This document shows positions 8,423 to 11,991 of a stretch of 11,991 nt of DNA, piece after piece. A model generated the notes under the pieces. That model was not told the DNA's origin. It was given only the letters and a program-made list of their open reading frames with translations, and ran no database searches. The translations under genes and the position numbers were made by a program. The DNA is from a bacterium F11 (lineage in GTDB: Bacteria > Elusimicrobiota > Elusimicrobia > F11), in assembly GCA_002176905.1 (NCBI GenBank), contig MSYE01000188.1, positions 1-11,991 on the forward strand, written 5' to 3'. How positions within the stretch are numbered: the first letter of the stretch is position 1; every line of letters starts with the position of its first letter.

Positions 8423-11400
8423 TCAACACAAAGAAGAAATGCCCTAGAGAAAGAAAGGCAAGACTTCATGTCGAAAATGCGCCAGGACAAAGAAATGTGG
8501 GCCGCGCAAATGAAAGCCGATCAAAAGGCTCTGGCGGAAATGGAACAACAAATTGTTCAACGGTCTTCGGAAGACCAGAAAATCTGGCTGGCCAAAATGG
8601 CGGAAGATCGAAATCGGATCGAGATGCTGGAAAAAGACCTTATGGTGAAGGTCGAAAACGAAAAGAATCTACTTCAACAGCGAGCCGAAGAGGTATCCCA
8701 GCGTCTTGAGATGATGGAAGTGGAGGCCCAACGACGTCTCGAAGAGGACCGGGTTGCCCAGCAAGCCAAAATTGAGACGGAATACCAAAAATTGGCCAAC
8801 GATGAGCGAGGATTTCGCGAAAAGTCTGTCCGGGAAGAAAAACGACTTCAACTTCGCAACGAAGAGATTCTAAGAAACCGACAAACTGAACTGGAAAAAG
8901 AGCTATCCGATCGACGAGCCGACATTGAGTCCTATCTTGAGGAAAGACAACAACAACTTGATCAGATCCATCGAGACAAACACCATTCAATAGAGAAATC
9001 CTTCAAAGAAAAAGAAGAGCAGCTCCGAAACGAACAACAGGGATGGGTCAATGAACGAGAACGGGTCCAATTGGAACTTGAAAACCAAAGGATTCTATTG
9101 GATGAGGAAAAATCCCTTTTAACCAGCCGCCTGAAAAAGATGGAACAAGAAGTCAACGAACGTTTGGGTGAAGAAAGACTTCGCCTCAAACAAGAACGGC
9201 ATACCCAAGAACAAAGGTTTATTGCCGCAGAGAAGGCCGTTACAGAGAAACAAACAGAATTGGAAAGGGATTATCAAAAGAGACATCAGGAGTTGGAGGA
9301 CCAATGGAAGAATCGCTCAGCTGAAATCGAGAAAAACCAGCAGGATCACCTTGCCAAACAACAACGCATGTGGGAAACCAAGGTTTCCGAAATAACCAAA
9401 GATTTCAATGAAAAAGAAGGACATTTCCTATTGGAGAAAAAACAATGGGAGGAACTCCGCCAACACTCAGAGATTTCATTTAAAAACGAAAAGGAGAGAC
9501 TGACCCTCCAAGTGGATCAAAGGCGCAAGGAATTGGAGTCCGAACAAACCCTTCTTAAGAAGAAATTAGACGAGGAACGTCAAATCTTGATACTGGAAAT
9601 TGCCGGAGAGAATGAGCGCCTTTCCCAAAGAGAAAGCAAATTGAAGTCCAAGGAGAAGGAACTCCACAATCAAGCCGAGGAATCCCTCCGCAAACGACAA
9701 GCCGAGCAGGAAGAAACACACCGCAAACGGCTGGAAGATCTTAAGAAAGGAATTGAAGAAGAACGCCTCCAGCTCCTCCGTATGATTGAGGCCCAGCAAG
9801 TGGAACTTGAGGAGAAATACCACAAGAAAGACGGGCTTCTCCTTCGTGCAAAAAGAGAGTGGGAAAATGAGAGGGCCATCCGTCGAAATGAGCTGGACAA
9901 GGAAAAACAACAGCAAGATGAAAGGGTTCGTGCTTTAGAAGAAAAATTGAAGAAAGACACCGATAAATATCTCTACAAACAAAAGGAAATTCAATTGGCG
10001 CGCGATGAAGAGTGGGAAAAGAAAATCGCCCAATTGGAAGCAGAAAAGAGAAGAATCGAAGGGCTCGAAAATGAGCTTAAAAACAAATTCAAGACCAAAG
10101 AAGACACCCTTGTTCAACGTCAACGACAAGAGGATGAACGCATCAGCAATCTTGAAAAATCTTTGCATGAACAATTCGTTCAAAATAAAAAGGCCTGGGA
10201 GGATACGATGTTAAGAGATACCGAACAAATGGACAAATTCGAGAAAGATCTAAGGGCTCGAATATCAATGGAACAGAAGAACTGGGAGATGAAAGCGGAA
10301 CAATCCCATCGACAATTGGCGAGAGAACTCGAAGAACTCTGGAAAAAGCGAGCGGCTGAATTGGAACAAGAATCCGATCGCAAAGACAAAGACAGGGAAA
10401 CGGCTTTCCAAGAGATGAAACGGGCCCTCTTGGAAGAAGCCAACCAGAAAGAGTCGGATATCCGACAATCCCAAATCCAATTTGAGGATGAACGAAAAGC
10501 CGCCCTCCACAAACTTACCACGGATCGCAAAGCGTTCGAAGCTCACATGACAGAGGAACGAAAGCGCCTGGAGAGCATCTCTGAACAAATGAAATCAAAG
10601 ATGGCCGAGGAACAATCGGCCTTGCATCAGCAGATGGAGGAAACCCTCCGGCAAAGAACGGCCGAACTCGAGTCCATATGGAAAGAGCGAAACAGCCGAT
10701 CACAGAAGAAACTCGAGGAGGATGAGGTCCTTCGCCAGAAAATGATCTCTGAGAAGCAAGTGGTGCTGGATCGGCTTGAGGAACGATACAAATCCGACAT
10801 GGAAAAATTGGAAAAAGCCTATACGGAACGGGTCAACCAAGTGGAGTCCCAACGAAATCAATGGGCCCAGCATCATGAGGCCGCTGCCCTAGAGATGGAG
10901 ATGGCCAAGAAAAAGGCAGAGGAAGAATCCAATATCGTCAAAGACAATTACAAGAAAAAAGAAGAAGAACTTGTAAAGATCCTCGAGGCAAGAAACAGAG
11001 AATATCAAGATTACAAGAAAACCATGGAGCTCGAGTGGCCAAACCGGTTTGACCAACGTGTTTCGGAGATTGCGGAAAAAGCCCGAAAACACCTGGCTGA
11101 ACGGGAAGCAGAATTTGCGGAAGCCCGCAAGAAATGGATAGAAGAAACCACAGAAATGAAAATGAAACTATCCAACCGCATGAACGAACTCCAAGCCTCG
11201 GCCGCCAAACAAGAAGAGGAGCTACAAAGACAATACCTCCAGAAACAACATGAGCTTACTGTTCAGACGGAAAAAGCACTCTCTGATCTCCATAACAAGC
11301 AACTCAATTATGAAAATCAACGTGCCGAATACGAACGCCTGGCAGAAGACGCACAAGATCGGAAAGAGGAGTTGGAAGAGGCCAAAAAAGATCTCCAGAA

Positions 11401-11590
11401 GCGCGTGGAAGCGATGTCGCAAGAATTCTTACGGCAACAGAGCATCATGGATGAACAAATGCGGCGTCTCCAAAATGACAAATTCGAACTAAAATCAGAG
11501 CTGGAAAAGTATGCTGATCAGGTTCGCAAATCACAACCGCGAAATCCGTCAACATTGGAAGGGGGTTCTCAAGGACAACACGCAGCCTAA
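8384..11590 (+). CDS. Giant cytoplasmic-type coiled-coil protein with about 29-residue repeats, 5' end probably missing
   Basis: The frame is open from 8258 to TAA at 11588-11590. From about 8387 to 11550 every part is charged helix rich in Glu, Lys, Arg and Gln. There is no cysteine after codon 8378-8380, and no proline until the EWPNR motif (codons near 11036-11047), with two more in the short polar tail. There is no signal peptide or membrane helix. Three stretches show an aromatic or Leu every 29 residues: near 8411, 8498, 8585 and 8672; near 10109, 10196 and 10283; and near 10535 and 10622. Start choice is uncertain: TTG 8384 and ATG 8417 both lack a ribosome site, ATG 8369 has AGGAG but 16 nt away, and the repeat pattern already runs before 8417. 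Such a rod (about 1,000 residues, perhaps 150 nm) could be a cytoskeletal or scaffold filament; that is inference. No specific family is recognised. Confidence 0.8.
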   Translation: MRRSKDRKTFEMESTQRRNALEKERQDFMSKMRQDKEMWAAQMKADQKALAEMEQQIVQRSSEDQKIWLAKMAEDRNRIEMLEKDLMVKVENEKNLLQQRAEEVSQRLEMMEVEAQRRLEEDRVAQQAKIETEYQKLANDERGFREKSVREEKRLQLRNEEILRNRQTELEKELSDRRADIESYLEERQQQLDQIHRDKHHSIEKSFKEKEEQLRNEQQGWVNERERVQLELENQRILLDEEKSLLTSRLKKMEQEVNERLGEERLRLKQERHTQEQRFIAAEKAVTEKQTELERDYQKRHQELEDQWKNRSAEIEKNQQDHLAKQQRMWETKVSEITKDFNEKEGHFLLEKKQWEELRQHSEISFKNEKERLTLQVDQRRKELESEQTLLKKKLDEERQILILEIAGENERLSQRESKLKSKEKELHNQAEESLRKRQAEQEETHRKRLEDLKKGIEEERLQLLRMIEAQQVELEEKYHKKDGLLLRAKREWENERAIRRNELDKEKQQQDERVRALEEKLKKDTDKYLYKQKEIQLARDEEWEKKIAQLEAEKRRIEGLENELKNKFKTKEDTLVQRQRQEDERISNLEKSLHEQFVQNKKAWEDTMLRDTEQMDKFEKDLRARISMEQKNWEMKAEQSHRQLARELEELWKKRAAELEQESDRKDKDRETAFQEMKRALLEEANQKESDIRQSQIQFEDERKAALHKLTTDRKAFEAHMTEERKRLESISEQMKSKMAEEQSALHQQMEETLRQRTAELESIWKERNSRSQKKLEEDEVLRQKMISEKQVVLDRLEERYKSDMEKLEKAYTERVNQVESQRNQWAQHHEAAALEMEMAKKKAEEESNIVKDNYKKKEEELVKILEARNREYQDYKKTMELEWPNRFDQRVSEIAEKARKHLAEREAEFAEARKKWIEETTEMKMKLSNRMNELQASAAKQEEELQRQYLQKQHELTVQTEKALSDLHNKQLNYENQRAEYERLAEDAQDRKEELEEAKKDLQKRVEAMSQEFLRQQSIMDEQMRRLQNDKFELKSELEKYADQVRKSQPRNPSTLEGGSQGQHAA

Positions 11591-11636
11591 TCCTTGAGAT
11601 AACAACAAATCAAAATTCTTTAGGGGGATCCCCCCC
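11591..11636. other. Short spacer between convergent genes
   Basis: Only 46 bp separate the stop of the coiled-coil gene from the stop of the peptidase gene. Apart from the GC-rich palindrome at its right end the spacer is AT-rich and holds nothing recognisable. Together with the short stretch near 8384 it is the only non-coding DNA of any size in the unit, so there is no room for an iteron-type origin. Confidence 0.7.
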
Positions 11637-11639
11637 CTA
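11621..11639. terminator. GC-rich hairpin between convergent genes, possible bidirectional terminator
   Basis: TAGGGGG (11621-11627) can pair with CCCCCTA (11633-11639) around a 5-nt loop, giving a 7-bp stem with five G-C pairs; GGGGGATCCCCC inside it is itself a perfect palindrome. The minus-strand peptidase stop codon (11639-11637) is part of the stem. Reading minus, a T-rich stretch (GAATTTTGATTT) follows within a few bases; reading plus, no T-run follows. Placement between convergent stops fits a terminator, stronger for the minus operon than for the plus gene. Confidence 0.4.
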
Positions 11640-11991
11640 TTGCAATCCCTTTATCAATCCTTCAAAGATAATCTTTTCTCTTTCAAATTCTTCCTCATGT
11701 CCCAATTCTCGATAGATTAGCGCCTTGAGCTTGTGAATTTGAGGATCAAAGGGATTGATGTCATTGGCTGTGCGAAGAAGGGACAAACTTTCTTGAATTG
11801 GTACCATTTTGGCCAGTTCAATATGAGGGGTTCCGTAATTTGGATTGCTTTTAACAGCACGCCTCAGATGATCACGGGCATCATCACCCCGTTTGAGGGC
11901 AAGTTCGGCACGAGCGGCTTTTAAAAGAACAATGGCATTATCGGGTTCTTCCTCAAGCGCCTTCTTGTATTCAATAAGAGCCGCTTCAAAG
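11637..11991 (-). CDS. C-terminal TPR part of the peptidase-MA-like gene (continuation of 1-1281)
   Basis: The frame is open from the right edge to TAG at 11639-11637. Bases 11865-11991 repeat 1-127, so only 11637-11864 adds new sequence: 75 residues, ending KGLQ. The TPR helices run smoothly across position 11864/11865: RGDDARDHLRRAVKSNPNYG has the usual helix, then an Asn-Pro turn. The segment goes on as further TPR-like helices, with a second turn at INPFDP. This is the expected C-terminus of the exported metallopeptidase and supports joining the two ends of the window. It converges on the coiled-coil gene ending at 11590. Confidence 0.85.
   Translation of the reverse strand, partial: FEAALIEYKKALEEEPDNAIVLLKAARAELALKRGDDARDHLRRAVKSNPNYGTPHIELAKMVPIQESLSLLRTANDINPFDPQIHKLKALIYRELGHEEEFEREKIIFEGLIKGLQ
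11865..11991 (+). repeat. Terminal direct repeat, right copy
   Basis: Second copy of bases 1-127. Removing it gives an 11,864-bp circle in which base 11864 is followed by base 1. The minus-strand peptidase frame passes through this point without a shift, from the Leu codon at 3-1 to the Arg codon at 11864-11862. Confidence 0.9.

Noticed and set aside
8640..11422. Several minus-strand open frames inside the coiled-coil gene
   Set aside because: They are antisense images of Glu/Lys/Gln-rich codons giving Phe/Leu/Ser-rich nonsense; no signature or ribosome site.

Overview
The window reads as one short circular assembly unit, not as a random chromosomal slice. Its first 127 bases (1-127) are repeated exactly as its last 127 (11865-11991). 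A reading frame that runs off the left edge continues in phase from the right-hand copy to a natural stop, so the non-redundant length is 11,864 bp. GC looks moderate (mid-40s percent by eye). There are no tRNAs, rRNAs, IS elements, CRISPR arrays or plasmid genes. Large multi-domain proteins with TPR tails, DUF2723 and DUF4175 suggest an uncultivated bacterium of the Omnitrophota/Elusimicrobiota/Planctomycetes kind. That placement is a guess from gene families only.

Layout. Four genes lie head to tail on the minus strand with almost no gaps and form one operon. In transcription order they are: a DUF2723/GT117-like membrane glycosyltransferase with C-terminal TPRs (8283-6175); a PMT/GT39-like GT-C glycosyltransferase (6164-4536); a DUF4175 membrane-anchored coiled-coil protein (4531-1238); and a secreted gluzincin metallopeptidase of the peptidase-MA type with TPRs (1281-1, continuing at 11864-11637). 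A very large, nearly proline-free coiled-coil protein is read from the plus strand (about 8384-11590). It converges on the peptidase gene, with a 46-bp gap that contains a GC-rich palindrome.

The operon looks like a cell-envelope module: two polytopic lipid-linked-sugar glycosyltransferases, an inner-membrane protein with a long extracytoplasmic rod, and an exported zinc protease. A role in surface glycosylation or assembly is inference.

The oddest place is about 8380-8425. The coiled-coil repeat pattern of the plus gene already runs there without a convincing start codon or ribosome site. On the minus strand a plausible acidic C-terminal tail of another gene, overlapping the DUF2723 start, breaks off at the same place. 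Two genes truncated at their 5' ends and facing apart at one point, on a circle with no replication gene, suggest that a chromosomal segment was joined end to end there. This could be an excised circle, a tandem duplication or an assembly/amplification chimera; the sequence alone cannot tell which.
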